In this document: in pieces, positions 54,113 to 62,565 of the stretch | Position numbering within the stretch: the first letter of the stretch is position 1 | How the letters are laid out: every line of letters begins with the position of its first letter | Assembly (NCBI RefSeq): GCF_030019515.1 | Contig: NZ_JASEEQ010000007.1 | Coordinates: 186,001-250,000, forward strand | Direction: 5' to 3' | Source: Nocardioides sp. | Lineage (GTDB): Bacteria > Actinomycetota > Actinomycetes > Propionibacteriales > Nocardioidaceae | Length of the DNA: 64,000 nucleotides | The notes under the pieces: model-generated | Told to the model about the DNA's origin: nothing | What the model saw: only the letters and a program-made list of their open reading frames with translations | Databases searched by the model: none | Program-made: the position numbers and the translations under genes

Positions 54113-54495
54113 GCACCGACAGGTTCGACGACCTCCCCGCGGACCGACGCCGCGGCCTGGAGCGGATGGAGGAGGTCTACGGGTTCGAGATGACCGACGG
54201 GGCCGGCGACTTCTTCCGCTACACCGCCGACCACCTGTTCGCCGACATCTGGAACCGGCCCGGCCTCTCGGACCGAGACCGGCGGCTGGTCCTGATCGGC
54301 CTGCTCGCCGGCCAGGGCGCCGCCGACGTGCTCGGCATCCAGGTGCCCGCGGCCCACGCCAACGGCGAGCTCGACGACGAGGCGCTGCGCGAGATCGTCA
54401 TCTTCGTGTGCCACTACGCCGGCTGGCCGAACGGCGCGCGGCTGAACTCGATCGTCGAGGAGACGATCGCCGAGGCTCGGCGGAGTCGCGCCTGA
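54109..54495 (+). CDS. Carboxymuconolactone decarboxylase-family protein (CMD)
   Basis: 128 aa. FFRYTADHLFADIWNRPGLS and RRLVLIGLLAGQG are the family start; IVIFVCHYAGWPNGARLNS is the active-site helix of the gamma-CMD type, with a single Cys and His rather than the AhpD CxxC. Last gene of the sterol operon, in the place of Rv0771. Reaction unknown. Confidence 0.85.
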   Translation: MSTDRFDDLPADRRRGLERMEEVYGFEMTDGAGDFFRYTADHLFADIWNRPGLSDRDRRLVLIGLLAGQGAADVLGIQVPAAHANGELDDEALREIVIFVCHYAGWPNGARLNSIVEETIAEARRSRA

Positions 54496-54514
54496 CCCGG
54501 CTGCCGCCGGCATG

Positions 54515-54570
54515 ACCAACGGCGCGCCACGTCGTTGGTGAGGGCAGAGCGGTCTCGCTCGTCCCTCACC
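54515..54570 (+). promoter_or_regulatory. Overlapping hairpins before the first microprotein
   Basis: Stem A: ACCAACG (54515–54521) with CGTTGGT (54533–54539). Stem B: GGTGAGGG (54537–54544) with CCCTCACC (54563–54570), extended inside by GAGCG/CGCTC. The two share GGT (54537–54539), so they cannot fully form together. They sit between the CMD stop and the GAGGAG site of the next gene, as in an attenuator; a simple terminator is the alternative. Confidence 0.5.
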
Positions 54571-54581
54571 GAGGAGTCCCC

Positions 54582-54803
54582 ATGTCCGACTACCCCAGCC
54601 TGCTGCCCTACCTGGTCGCCTTCGTCGTCCTGGGCGTCGTGGCCGCCGCCGTCGCCGTCACTGTGCTGGTGTGGGTCGTCGCGGCAGCACGCCGTACGCC
54701 GGCTCCGGGCGTCGCCCTGGTCGGCGTCCAGGTGCCCGCTGCGCGCACCGAGGCCGCCGGGACGCCGGCCGCGTCGCTCGACGGCCACCAGGTCCAAGCC
54801 TGA
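54582..54803 (+). CDS. One-TM microprotein A, 73 aa
   Basis: ATG with GAGGAG seven bases upstream. MSDYPSLLPYLVAFVVLG followed by a long Val/Ala helix and WVVAAARR; then a polar Pro/Ala tail. A single membrane helix with the N-terminus outside or in the head group region. A close relative begins at 55001. Function unknown. Confidence 0.55.
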   Translation: MSDYPSLLPYLVAFVVLGVVAAAVAVTVLVWVVAAARRTPAPGVALVGVQVPAARTEAAGTPAASLDGHQVQA

Positions 54804-54820
54804 TCGGTCCAAGCCTGATC
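54791..54820. repeat. 15-bp tandem duplication at the end of microprotein A
   Basis: GGTCCAAGCCTGATC occurs twice in a row (54791–54805 and 54806–54820). The stop codon of microprotein A lies in the first copy. Related CAGGTCGA-CCCAGCC copies follow at about 54868–54903. Confidence 0.8.
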
Positions 54821-55000
54821 GCGCGATCGGCCCGTCGCCGGAGCTCCCCGGCGGGCGTCCCCGCCCCAGGTCGATCCCAGCCTGCCCAGGTCGACCCCAG
54901 CCGACCCCGAGCCGGCCTCCAGTGATCCCCAAGCGGTGCGCGGGACGGTAGCCGCGCCGAGGCGGACCGCCTCGGGCCGACCGATCCAAGGAGCACCGCC

Positions 55001-55180
55001 ATGTCCGATCCCGCCGCCCTCGAGCCGTTCCTCGTCGCCATCCTCGTGGTCGGGGTCGTCGCCGCCCTCGTCGCCGTCGCCGCGCTGGTCGCGGTCGTCG
55101 CCGAGGCGCGCCGTGCCGCCCGGCCCGCGCTCGCGGTCCTCACGGCCCGACCGGCCGCGAGCGCCCGCCGCGCAGCCTGA
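55001..55180 (+). CDS. One-TM microprotein B, 59 aa, paralogue of A
   Basis: ATG after AAGGAG. MSDPAALEPFLVAILVVG, a Val/Ala membrane helix and VVAEARRAARP align with microprotein A (MSD…LxPxLVAxxVxGVVAAxVAV…VVAxARR). The tail is short and basic. Two tandem copies with separate ribosome sites suggest a conserved small membrane protein family; role unknown. Confidence 0.55.
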   Translation: MSDPAALEPFLVAILVVGVVAALVAVAALVAVVAEARRAARPALAVLTARPAASARRAA

Positions 55181-55205
55181 GACGCGTGCGCCGGCCGGTG
55201 TCGCG

Positions 55206-55640
55206 TCAGTCCGCCGCGGGGCGGGCGGGCCGCCGGTCGGAGTGGACCGTGGTCATCACGTAGTCCTTCTCCGGCCCGGTCGCCCGCCACTCGACCGTCC
55301 AGCCCTCCGCGTCGACCTCGATCAGCCCGTCGTAGTGGTCGGCGCCGCACGGGTGTCCGACCCGGTGGCCCACCGCCCACGGGTGGAACGGCCGGCCGTC
55401 GGAGAACGTGACCTCCCACGCCGCGCCGGAGCGCTCGACGTACAGCGTCCGGCTCACCGGGACCGAGCGACCCGCCCAGCTCATCGTCCCCTCCTCGCTC
55501 CACCGCACCCGGTCCGGCGACTCCAGCTCCAACGTGGCGGTGCCGACCACGTCGCGCCGCTCGCCCGCGAGGCGGTCGTCGACCACCCGGGTGAGTGTCC
55601 AGGTGCCCAACAGGTCGGTCGGGGGCGCCTCGGGTCCCAT
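55206..55640 (-). CDS. DUF6314-family protein
   Basis: 144 aa, ATG 55640. LLGTWTLTRVVDDRLAGERR, RWSEEGTMSWAG, FSDGRPFHPWAVGH and GPEKDYVMTTV follow the DUF6314 lipocalin-like pattern (small barrel, conserved His/Cys/Asp). Function not known. Its ATG overlaps a plus-strand ATG (55639) in antiparallel fashion. Confidence 0.75.
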   Translation of the reverse strand: MGPEAPPTDLLGTWTLTRVVDDRLAGERRDVVGTATLELESPDRVRWSEEGTMSWAGRSVPVSRTLYVERSGAAWEVTFSDGRPFHPWAVGHRVGHPCGADHYDGLIEVDAEGWTVEWRATGPEKDYVMTTVHSDRRPARPAAD

Positions 55641-55683
55641 GACCGATGACGGTAGCCAACCCCCGCTGTGCGAGGGTGCTCCG

Positions 55684-56157
55684 GTGCCGCCCCGTACCCG
55701 AGCCAAGCGCCCGCCCCGCCCCGCCATGCCGGTGCCCGAGGGGGCGCGCGAGGTGTTCACCGACGGCGCCTGCTCCGGCAACCCCGGCCCCGGAGGCTGG
55801 GCCTGGGCCGTGGACACGTCCGTGTACGCGTCGGGCCACGAGTCGCCCTCGACCAACCAGCGGATGGAGATCCGGGCGGCGCTGGAGGCGGTGCGCTCCC
55901 TCGACGGGCCGCTGCTGGTGGTGAGCGACTCGACGTACGTCGTGCACTGCTTCCGCGACCTGTGGTGGCAGGGCTGGCTGGACCGCGACTGGGTCAGCTC
56001 CGCGCGCAAGCCGGTGGCCAACCGGGACCTCTGGGAGCCGCTGGTCGGCCTGGTGCAGGACCGCGGCGACGTCGCGTTCGCCTGGGTGAAGGGCCACTCC
56101 GGCCACGTCATGAACGACTTCGTGGACCGTCTCGCCGTCGCGGCGACACGGGCGTGA
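55684..56157 (+). CDS. rnhA: Ribonuclease HI-type protein
   Basis: About 157 aa from GTG 55684 (GAGGG eight bases before); ATG 55639 and ATG 55726 are alternatives. FTDGACSGNPGPGGWAW (first Asp), RMEIRAALEAVRSL (Glu), VVSDSTYVVHCF (Asp) and MNDFVDRLAV (Asp) give the complete DEDD metal site, with KGHSG before the last Asp. Cleaves RNA in RNA–DNA hybrids. A short basic N-terminal segment (RTRAKRPPRP) may bind nucleic acid. Confidence 0.9.
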   Translation: MPPRTRAKRPPRPAMPVPEGAREVFTDGACSGNPGPGGWAWAVDTSVYASGHESPSTNQRMEIRAALEAVRSLDGPLLVVSDSTYVVHCFRDLWWQGWLDRDWVSSARKPVANRDLWEPLVGLVQDRGDVAFAWVKGHSGHVMNDFVDRLAVAATRA

Positions 56158-56236
56158 CCTCCGAGGCTGAAGTGGCTCACGAGGTTAGCGTGAGGGTCAG
56201 CCGCACCACCGCCAGACCGAGCCGAGGGGAAGCAGC

Positions 56237-57337
56237 GTGGTCCGACGGGTCCGTCTCGGACGCCGCGATGCGTCCCGTCGCGCCCGCAGGTGGGCGGGAC
56301 CGCCGCCGCTGCTGCTCGTCGCCACGCTGATCGGCTTCCTGGTCGCGCCGCTGGTCGACCACCAGCCCGAGCCGGTCGCGCCGGCACAGACCGCGGCCCA
56401 CGTGACCGCTGTCGGTGCCAGCGGCGCCGGACTCACGGTCGCGCCCGCCGGACCGCGGGCCGACGTCGCTCCGCCCCCGCGCCAGCGGGTGCTGACGACC
56501 GCGCCCGCGCGCGGCGGACACACCGCGGCGTCCGGCGTACGACCGGTGCGGCTCAAGCGCGTGCACATCGGCGTCGCGAGCATGAACATGTACCGCAAGC
56601 TGAGCCCGGCCCAGGCCGCCCACGACGCGCGTCGGCTCACCCGCCGACGCGGCGTGGACGTGGTCGGCTGGCAGGAGGCGGACCGGTTCGGCCGGGTCCT
56701 GCACGCGCTGCCGGGCTGGGACACCAAGACCTTCCCGTTCGGCCGCCGCAACTCCGAGATCGCGGTCTCCTGGCGGCGCTCGGAGTTCGCCCTGGTCACC
56801 GCGCGGCAGCGCCAGGTCGCGCTCGGCGTCAGCTGGCGCGAGGGCCGCTACCCGTTCGGCAACCGGATGGTCGGGGTCGTCACGCTCCGCCACCGCGACA
56901 CCGGCCGGCTGCTGACCGTGGTCAACGCGCACCTGCCGCAGGCGATCGAGGACCTGTCCCGTCCCGGCCGCTGGACCCCGACGATCAACGCCTACCGGGC
57001 CCGCAACCAGCTGGCCCGGATCGCGGCGACCTGGCGCACCGCGCCCGGCCGGTGGGTGGTCGGGACCGGCGACTACAACTTCGACGCCCGCGCCGACGCC
57101 CGGCACCGGCCCGTGGGCGGCCCGCGGCGCGCCCTGGCCGACACCGCGGTCTCGTCGTACCAGGCCCTCGGCACCGACGTGGCGCCGACGTTCCCCTCGA
57201 ACGGGCGCCGGATCGACTACGTGTACGTCGACCGCGCGGCCTACCGGGCCCAGCAGATGCGCTTCGCCGGTCAGTGGGTGGTCGGCGGCTTCGCCAGCGA
57301 CCACAACGCGCTGCTGACCCGGCTCGTGCTCAGCTGA
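56237..57337 (+). CDS. Secreted/anchored endonuclease–exonuclease–phosphatase-family protein
   Basis: 366 aa, GTG start after GAGGGG. One N-terminal hydrophobic helix (LLLVATLIGFLVAPLV), a long low-complexity linker, then an EEP domain: ASMNMYR, WQEADRFG (Glu ligand), VVNAHLP, GTGDYNFDA (Asp/Asn) and the final FASDHNALL (Asp-His). Probably extracellular; substrate could be DNA or a phosphodiester. Ends 8 bp past the convergent HxlR stop. Confidence 0.82.
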   Translation: MVRRVRLGRRDASRRARRWAGPPPLLLVATLIGFLVAPLVDHQPEPVAPAQTAAHVTAVGASGAGLTVAPAGPRADVAPPPRQRVLTTAPARGGHTAASGVRPVRLKRVHIGVASMNMYRKLSPAQAAHDARRLTRRRGVDVVGWQEADRFGRVLHALPGWDTKTFPFGRRNSEIAVSWRRSEFALVTARQRQVALGVSWREGRYPFGNRMVGVVTLRHRDTGRLLTVVNAHLPQAIEDLSRPGRWTPTINAYRARNQLARIAATWRTAPGRWVVGTGDYNFDARADARHRPVGGPRRALADTAVSSYQALGTDVAPTFPSNGRRIDYVYVDRAAYRAQQMRFAGQWVVGGFASDHNALLTRLVLS

Positions 57338-57677
57338 CCGGTACCCGCGGCCCGACCCGGGTCTGGGCCCAGCGCACCAGCGGCGCCAGGAGTGCTGCGG
57401 CGGCGCAGCCGTCGTCGGTGAGGGCGTACTCCACATGGGGCGGGACGACCGGCAGCGCCGTACGCCGCACCAGGCCGTCGGCCTCGAGGACCTGGAGGGT
57501 CTGGATCAGCATCTTCTCGCTGACCCCGGCGATCTCGCGCTTGAGCTCGCTCCAGCGCAGCGTGCGGTCGTCGAGCGTGAGCAGCACGAGCACGCCCCAC
57601 TTGCTGGTCACGTGCTCCACCAGCAGGCGGGTGTCGGGGCACGCGGTGTCGAGCTGGAGGTCGCGGACGGACGCCAT
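57330..57677 (-). CDS. HxlR-family transcriptional regulator
   Basis: 115 aa. ATG 57677. TRLLVEHVTSKWGVLVLLTL, LRWSELKREIAGVSEKML and LEADGLVRRTALPVVPPHVE are the HxlR winged helix. An early Cys (ACPDT) may be redox-active as in other family members. Divergent from the QorB-like gene, as in E. coli ytfH–qorB, with a palindrome between. Confidence 0.9.
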   Translation of the reverse strand: MASVRDLQLDTACPDTRLLVEHVTSKWGVLVLLTLDDRTLRWSELKREIAGVSEKMLIQTLQVLEADGLVRRTALPVVPPHVEYALTDDGCAAAALLAPLVRWAQTRVGPRVPVS

Positions 57678-57699
57678 GGCATCCACCTTACCTGTGGGT

Positions 57700-57726
57700 G
57701 GGTACCCCACTTCAAAGTGGGTACCC
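57700..57726. promoter_or_regulatory. HxlR operator candidate
   Basis: GGGTACCCCACTT-CA-AAGTGGGTACCC is a near-perfect palindrome (one extra C in the left arm) in the hxlR/qorB intergenic region. Confidence 0.7.
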
Positions 57727-57800
57727 CCGGACGGGAAGGTGTGACAGCGCGGAGTGGTTCAACCGACGACACCTGCACCCCACCCACGGAAGGCCAGACC

Positions 57801-58649
57801 ATGTCGATCGTCATCACCGGAGCCACCGGCCACCTCGGCCGCCTCGTCGTCGAGGCCCTGCTCGAGCGGGGCGCGGAGGGGATCGTGGCCACCGGCCGGT
57901 CCGTCGAGCGGCTCGCCGACCTCGCCGACCGGGGCGTGCGCGTCGAGCGACTCGACTTCGACGACGTCCCCGAGTCCGTCGACTGGCTCGGCGCCGACGA
58001 CGTACTGCTGCTGGTCTCCGGCAGCGAGGTGGGGCGCCGGGTCCCGCAGCACCGCGCGGTCGTCGACCTCGCGGTCCGCTCCGGCGTACGCCGCGTCGTG
58101 TACACGAGCGCACCCGCGGCCGACGACACCACGCTCGCCGTCGCGCCCGAGCACGCGGCCACCGAGGCCCTGATCCGCGAGAGCGGACTGCCGTTCACGT
58201 TCCTGCGCAACGGCTGGTACACCGAGAACTACCTGCCGACGTTCGAGCAGGCCCGCGCGAGCGGGGTGGTCCTCGGGAGCGCCGGCGAGGGCCGCGTGGC
58301 CAGCGCACCGCGCTCGGACTTCGCCGAGGCCGCGGCCGTCGTGCTCACCACCGACGGCCACGAGGGCGCTGCCTACGAGCTGTTCGGCGACGCCGCCTGG
58401 ACCTACGGCGAGCTCGCGGCGACGTTCGCGGACGTGCTCGGCCGGGAGGTCGCCTACCGCTCGCTCACCCCGGAGGCCCACCGCGACGCCCTGTTGGCAG
58501 CGGGCCTCGATGAGGGGACCGCCGGCTTCGTGGTCGCGCTCGACCAGGACATCGCGGCGGGGCTGCTCGGCCTCACCACCGGTCAGCTGGCGAAGCTGCT
58601 CGGGCGGCCGACGGTGCCGTTGCGCGACACGGTCAGCTCCTGGGCCTGA
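57801..58649 (+). CDS. NAD(P)-binding oxidoreductase, QorB/NmrA-like
   Basis: 282 aa. MSIVITGATGHLGRLVVEAL at the N-terminus (GxxGxxG), VVYTSAPAADDTTL, LPFTFLRNGWYTENYLP and the late QDIAAGLLGLTTGQLAKLLG are the QorB pattern of atypical SDRs reducing quinones. Regulated, by context, by the divergent HxlR protein. Its 3' end overlaps the methyltransferase 3' end by 17 bp. Confidence 0.88.
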   Translation: MSIVITGATGHLGRLVVEALLERGAEGIVATGRSVERLADLADRGVRVERLDFDDVPESVDWLGADDVLLLVSGSEVGRRVPQHRAVVDLAVRSGVRRVVYTSAPAADDTTLAVAPEHAATEALIRESGLPFTFLRNGWYTENYLPTFEQARASGVVLGSAGEGRVASAPRSDFAEAAAVVLTTDGHEGAAYELFGDAAWTYGELAATFADVLGREVAYRSLTPEAHRDALLAAGLDEGTAGFVVALDQDIAAGLLGLTTGQLAKLLGRPTVPLRDTVSSWA

Positions 58650-59412
58650 GACCGATCACGACGTTGCCGTCGACGTCGTCCCCCGACGCGACGGCGACGT
58701 CGAGGCCCGCCGCGGTGACGTGGGCGGCGGCCACGAGACGCTGGGCGGCGCTGGTCTCCACGAGCACCCGGCCGCCGGGGGCGAGCCACTGCGGCGCCTC
58801 GGCGATCACCCGCCGGGCGACGTCGAGGCCGTCCGCGCCGCCGTCGAGCGCCACCCGGTGCTCGTGGTCGCGGGCCTCCGGCGGCATCGTGGCGATGGCG
58901 CCGGTCGGGACGTACGGCGCGTTCGCGACCACGACCGCCACCCGGCCGCGGAGCGAGGCCGGCAGCGCGTCGTACAGGTCACCCTCGTGGACCCGGCCGG
59001 TCGGGAGGTTGCGCCGCGCGCACCGCACGGCCGCGGGGTCGATGTCCGCGGCGTGCACCTCGATCCCCGGGACCGCGGCGAGCAGCGCCATGCCGAGCGC
59101 GCCGGTGCCACAGCACAGGTCGACGGCCACGTCCCCCGGCTCGAGCGACGCGATCGCCCGGCGTGCCAGCAGTGTGGTGCGCAGCCGCGGCACGAACACC
59201 CCGGGCTCGACCGCGACGCGCAGCCCGAGGAACTCGGCGAACCCGACCACCTGCTCGAGCGGCTCCCCAGCGACCCGGCGCGCGACCAGCCGCGCCAGTG
59301 CGGGCTCGTCCTCGGCCTCGCGGGCGAGCAGCGCGGCCTCCTCCTCGGCGAACACGCACCCGGCGGCGCGCAGGGTCGCGACGAGGGTGTCGTCGGGGGC
59401 CGGGCCGGTCAT
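58633..59412 (-). CDS. PrmC/HemK-like N5-glutamine methyltransferase paralogue
   Basis: 259 aa from ATG 59412 (ATG 59430 possible). GEPLEQVVGFAEFLGLRVAV, VFVPRLRTTLLA, VDLCCGTGALGMALLA and VANAPYVPTGAIATMPPEAR mirror PrmC, but the NPPY loop is NAPY and the motif I Gly-rich loop is CCGTG. Actinobacteria often carry such a second copy beside the true prmC; the target may not be a release factor. Confidence 0.8.
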   Translation of the reverse strand: MTGPAPDDTLVATLRAAGCVFAEEEAALLAREAEDEPALARLVARRVAGEPLEQVVGFAEFLGLRVAVEPGVFVPRLRTTLLARRAIASLEPGDVAVDLCCGTGALGMALLAAVPGIEVHAADIDPAAVRCARRNLPTGRVHEGDLYDALPASLRGRVAVVVANAPYVPTGAIATMPPEARDHEHRVALDGGADGLDVARRVIAEAPQWLAPGGRVLVETSAAQRLVAAAHVTAAGLDVAVASGDDVDGNVVIGLRPRS

Positions 59413-59428
59413 GGTCGATGATGCTGCC

Positions 59429-59788
59429 ATGCCGAGCGTCAGCACCCAGATCACCTGGATCGTGGTCGGGTACGCCGCGCTCGTGGCGGTGCTCGCGGTG
59501 ACCGCGGCCGCCCGCGGGACGGAGCGGCCGCGCTGGCTCGACCAGATGGCCTGGATGCTCGAGCTGCTGGTCGTCGTCCGCGCGCTGGTGGGCCTCGGGC
59601 CGCTGCTGGGCGGGGACCGGCCGGAGTCGACCTCGACGTACGTCGGCTACCTGGTCGCCTCGGTGTGCGTGCTGCCGATCGCGATGCGGTCGGTCCAGGA
59701 CGACCGCGCGACGTGGTCGGCGGCCGTCGTCGCGGTCGCGGCCGTCGCGGTCGGCGTGGTCGCCGTACGCCTGCAGATGACCGCATGA
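59429..59788 (+). CDS. Four-TM hypothetical membrane protein
   Basis: 119 aa, ATG 59429, divergent from the methyltransferase with 16 bases between starts. Hydrophobic spans at about residues 5–25, 38–58, 70–88 and 93–113. No family recognised. The stop overlaps the next ATG (ATGA), so translation is coupled with the following membrane protein. Confidence 0.6.
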   Translation: MPSVSTQITWIVVGYAALVAVLAVTAAARGTERPRWLDQMAWMLELLVVVRALVGLGPLLGGDRPESTSTYVGYLVASVCVLPIAMRSVQDDRATWSAAVVAVAAVAVGVVAVRLQMTA

Positions 59789-60192
59789 GCGACGAGCGCC
59801 GCAGCGGCCCGCACCAGGTGCTGCTGGCCCTCTACGCCCTGTTCACGTTGGCCGCCGGCGCCCGGTCGCTGGTGCAGCTCACCACGCGGTACGACGACGC
59901 GCCGGTCGCCTACTGGCTATCGCTGGCGGCGGCCGTCACCTACGCGCTCGGGTGGTACGCGATCCGGCAGGCCTCGGCCGGGCGCACCGGCTTCGCGAGC
60001 GTGATGCTCTGGGTGGAGCTGGCCGGCGTCGCGGGCGTCGGGACGCTGAGCCTGGTCGTGCGCGACTGGTTCCCCGACGCCTCGGTCTGGTCCGACTACG
60101 GCATCGGCTACGGGTTCGTGCCGGCGGTGCTCCCGGTCGCAGGCCTGCTCTGGCTGCGCCACCGGAAGCTCGCCGCCCTCGCCAACAACTGA
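59785..60192 (+). CDS. Small four-TM membrane protein
   Basis: 135 aa. QVLLALYALFTLAAGARSLV, QLTTRYDDAPVAYWLSLAAA and YGFVPAVLPVAGLLWLRH are the readable blocks; the pattern is common in actinobacterial uncharacterised membrane proteins. Coupled to the preceding gene. Its stop is 22 bp from the next ATG, with a KstR-type box beginning right at that stop. Confidence 0.65.
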   Translation: MSDERRSGPHQVLLALYALFTLAAGARSLVQLTTRYDDAPVAYWLSLAAAVTYALGWYAIRQASAGRTGFASVMLWVELAGVAGVGTLSLVVRDWFPDASVWSDYGIGYGFVPAVLPVAGLLWLRHRKLAALANN

Positions 60193-60203
60193 AACGTGTT
60201 CTA
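60190..60203. promoter_or_regulatory. KstR-type operator, full consensus
   Basis: TGAAACGTGTTCTA fits TNNAACNNGTTNNA completely. It starts at the stop codon of the upstream membrane gene and lies 11 bp before the reductase ATG. Confidence 0.7.
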
Positions 60204-60213
60204 GGTTGCCGTC

Positions 60214-61401
60214 ATGACCGCGGACGTGTTCGCCCCGACCACGCTGGGCCCGGTGCGACTGCGCAACCGGACGGTGAAGGCCGCGACCTTCGAGGGCCGG
60301 GTGCCGGACGGGCAGGTGACCGACGAGCTGATCGACTACCACCTCGCGGTGACCCGCGGCGGTGTCGGGCTGACCACCGTCGCGTACCTCGCGGTCGCTC
60401 CGGAGGGGCGCACGCACCGTGAGCAGATCGTCGTGGGCGAGCCGACGCTCGGCGGCCTGACCCGCCTCGCGGACGCCATCCACGAGTCCGGAGCCGCGAT
60501 CGCGGGCCAGGTCGGGCACGCCGGGCCGGTCGCCAACGGCCGCTCGAACGGCGTGAGGGCGATCAGCGCCAGCCGGATGCCGAGCCCGCTGTCGATGCAG
60601 ATGGTCCGCTCGGCGACCGAGGCGGACCTGACCCGGATCACCAAGGCGTACGTCGCGGCCTCGCGGCTGCTGGTCCGGGCCGGCTTCGACGTGCTCGAGC
60701 TGCACATGGCCCACAGCTACCTGATCTCCTCCTTCCTCGCGCCCGGGCTCAACCGCCGCAAGGACCGGTGGGGCGGGTCGCTGGCGAACCGGGCCCGGCT
60801 CGGCCGCCAGGTCGCCCGGGCCGTGCGCGACGAGATCGGCTCGGACGCCGCGATCACCGCGAAGGTCAGCGTCGGCGACGGGTTCCGCGGCGGCGTGACG
60901 ACCGACGAGGGCATCGGGTACGCCCAGCTGCTCGAGGCCGACGGCACCCTCGACGCGCTGCAGCTCAGCGGTGGCTCGTCCCTGATGAACCCGATGTACC
61001 TGTTCCGCGGCGAGGCGCCGGTCGAGGAGTTCGCGGCCACGATGCCGCTCGTCGTACGCCTCGGGATGAGGACGCCCGTGGGCCGTGGCTTCCTCAAGGC
61101 CTACCCGTTCGAGGAGGCGTACTTCCGCGACCAGGCGCTGCGCTTCCGCGCCGCCGTGTCGATGCCGCTGATGCTGCTCGGCGGCATCAACCGGCTCGCC
61201 ACCATGGAGCAGGCGATGGCCGACGGCTTCGACTTCGTCGCGATGGGCCGCGCCCTGCTCCGCGAGCCCGACCTCGTCGACCGCCTGCGCTCCGGCCGCG
61301 CCACCGCCGGCGTCTGCATCCACTGCAACCGGTGCATGCCCACCATCTACTCCGGCACCCGCTGCCCGGTGGTCACGCCGGTTGCGGGGATCGGCTGCTG
61401 A
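60214..61401 (+). CDS. NADH:flavin oxidoreductase / old yellow enzyme-family reductase
   Basis: 395 aa. TIM-barrel start [64 protein letters not shown] and [11 protein letters not shown] are typical. The C-terminus [17 protein letters not shown] holds the Cys cluster for the 4Fe-4S of 2,4-dienoyl-CoA-reductase-type members, but the extra NAD(P) domain is absent. Likely reduces an enone or dienoyl-CoA. Preceded by a full KstR-type box. Confidence 0.88.
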   Translation: MTADVFAPTTLGPVRLRNRTVKAATFEGRVPDGQVTDELIDYHLAVTRGGVGLTTVAYLAVAPEGRTHREQIVVGEPTLGGLTRLADAIHESGAAIAGQVGHAGPVANGRSNGVRAISASRMPSPLSMQMVRSATEADLTRITKAYVAASRLLVRAGFDVLELHMAHSYLISSFLAPGLNRRKDRWGGSLANRARLGRQVARAVRDEIGSDAAITAKVSVGDGFRGGVTTDEGIGYAQLLEADGTLDALQLSGGSSLMNPMYLFRGEAPVEEFAATMPLVVRLGMRTPVGRGFLKAYPFEEAYFRDQALRFRAAVSMPLMLLGGINRLATMEQAMADGFDFVAMGRALLREPDLVDRLRSGRATAGVCIHCNRCMPTIYSGTRCPVVTPVAGIGC

Positions 61402-61431
61402 CAGCCGAACCCCGGGCCCTTCCCAGCGCAC

Positions 61432-61445
61432 TAGAACGTGTTCTA
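61432..61445. promoter_or_regulatory. KstR-type operator, perfect palindrome
   Basis: TAGAACGTGTTCTA is a perfect 14-bp palindrome within CTAGAACGTGTTCTAG, 10 bp before the ATG at 61456. Confidence 0.78.
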
Positions 61446-61455
61446 GATTGCCCGC

Positions 61456-62565
61456 ATGGTCTCCACCGGCTCGGCCACCGAGCGCACGCCGCTGAGAGTC
61501 GTCGTCTGGTCCACCGGGACCGTCGGGCGGCACGCGATCGCGGGCATCGACGCCCACCCGGACCTCGAGCTGGTCGGGGTCTGGGTCTCCCACCCGGACA
61601 AGGCCGGCAAGGACGCCGGCGAGCTGGCCGGGCTCGGTCGCGAGCTGGGGGTGCGCGCCACCACGGACAAGCAGCAGCTGCTGGCGATGCGGCCCGACGC
61701 GATCGTGCACACCGCGATGACCGACGACCGGGTCTTCGAGGCGATCGACGACCTCGTCGACTTCCTCGAGGCGGGCGTCAACGTCACCTCGAGCGGGCCG
61801 GTGCTGCTGCAGTGGCCGGAGCAGATCCTGCCTCCCGAGCTGATGGAGCGGATCGCCGCGGCCGGCGAGCGCACGGGCGCCAGCCTGCACGTCAACGGCA
61901 TCGACCCCGGCTTCGCCAACGACGTGCTGCCGCTGGTGCTGAGCAGCCTGAGCCAGCGCATCGACGAGGTGCGGGTGATGGAGATCTGCGACTACTCGAC
62001 CTACTACCAGCCGGTCGTCATGAACGACCTGTTCGGGTTCGGCAAGCCGATGGACCAGCCGGGGTTCCTGTTCGCCCCGGGCGTCCTCGGCATGGCCTGG
62101 GGCAGCGTGGTCCGGCAGCTCGCCGCCGGCCTCGGCGTCACGCTCGACGAGCCGCTGACCGAGGCCGTCGACCGCCGGCCCGCGGAGGTCGACACGCCGA
62201 GCGTCTCGGGAGACGTCGCGGCCGGCACCATGGGCGCGGTCCGCTTCCAGGTGATCGGCAAGGTGGCTGGCGTCCCGCGCATCGTGCTCGACCACATCAC
62301 CCGGACCGCCCCGGACCAGGTGCCCGAGTGGCCGACCCCGCCGGAGGGCGACGGCTGCTACCGCGTCGTCATCCAGGGCGAGCCGTTCCTGCAGCTCGAC
62401 TTCACCCACCACGGGGAGAACGGCGACCACAACGTCTCCGGGATGATCGTGACCGCCCAGCGGATCGTGAACGCCGTCCCCGCCGTCGTCGCCTCGCCCG
62501 GAGGCCTGGTCACCGCGCTCGACCTCCCGCTGGTCACCGGCCGAGGGCTGGTGAGCACGAAGTGA
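61456..62565 (+). CDS. DapB-like NAD(P)-binding dehydrogenase
   Basis: 369 aa. [20 protein letters not shown] is the dinucleotide site (GxVG), followed by [19 protein letters not shown]. Later blocks [19 protein letters not shown] and [20 protein letters not shown] match the 2,4-diaminopentanoate dehydrogenase/dihydrodipicolinate reductase-like family common in steroid and fatty-acid loci of Mycobacteriales. Substrate unknown. First gene after the perfect KstR-type box; the stop overlaps the next GTG. Confidence 0.82.
   Translation: MVSTGSATERTPLRVVVWSTGTVGRHAIAGIDAHPDLELVGVWVSHPDKAGKDAGELAGLGRELGVRATTDKQQLLAMRPDAIVHTAMTDDRVFEAIDDLVDFLEAGVNVTSSGPVLLQWPEQILPPELMERIAAAGERTGASLHVNGIDPGFANDVLPLVLSSLSQRIDEVRVMEICDYSTYYQPVVMNDLFGFGKPMDQPGFLFAPGVLGMAWGSVVRQLAAGLGVTLDEPLTEAVDRRPAEVDTPSVSGDVAAGTMGAVRFQVIGKVAGVPRIVLDHITRTAPDQVPEWPTPPEGDGCYRVVIQGEPFLQLDFTHHGENGDHNVSGMIVTAQRIVNAVPAVVASPGGLVTALDLPLVTGRGLVSTK

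Noticed and set aside
59917..62430. 837-codon minus-strand frame opposite the 60–62 kb operon
   Set aside because: It mirrors the third-position GC of the real plus-strand genes and has no recognisable motif.
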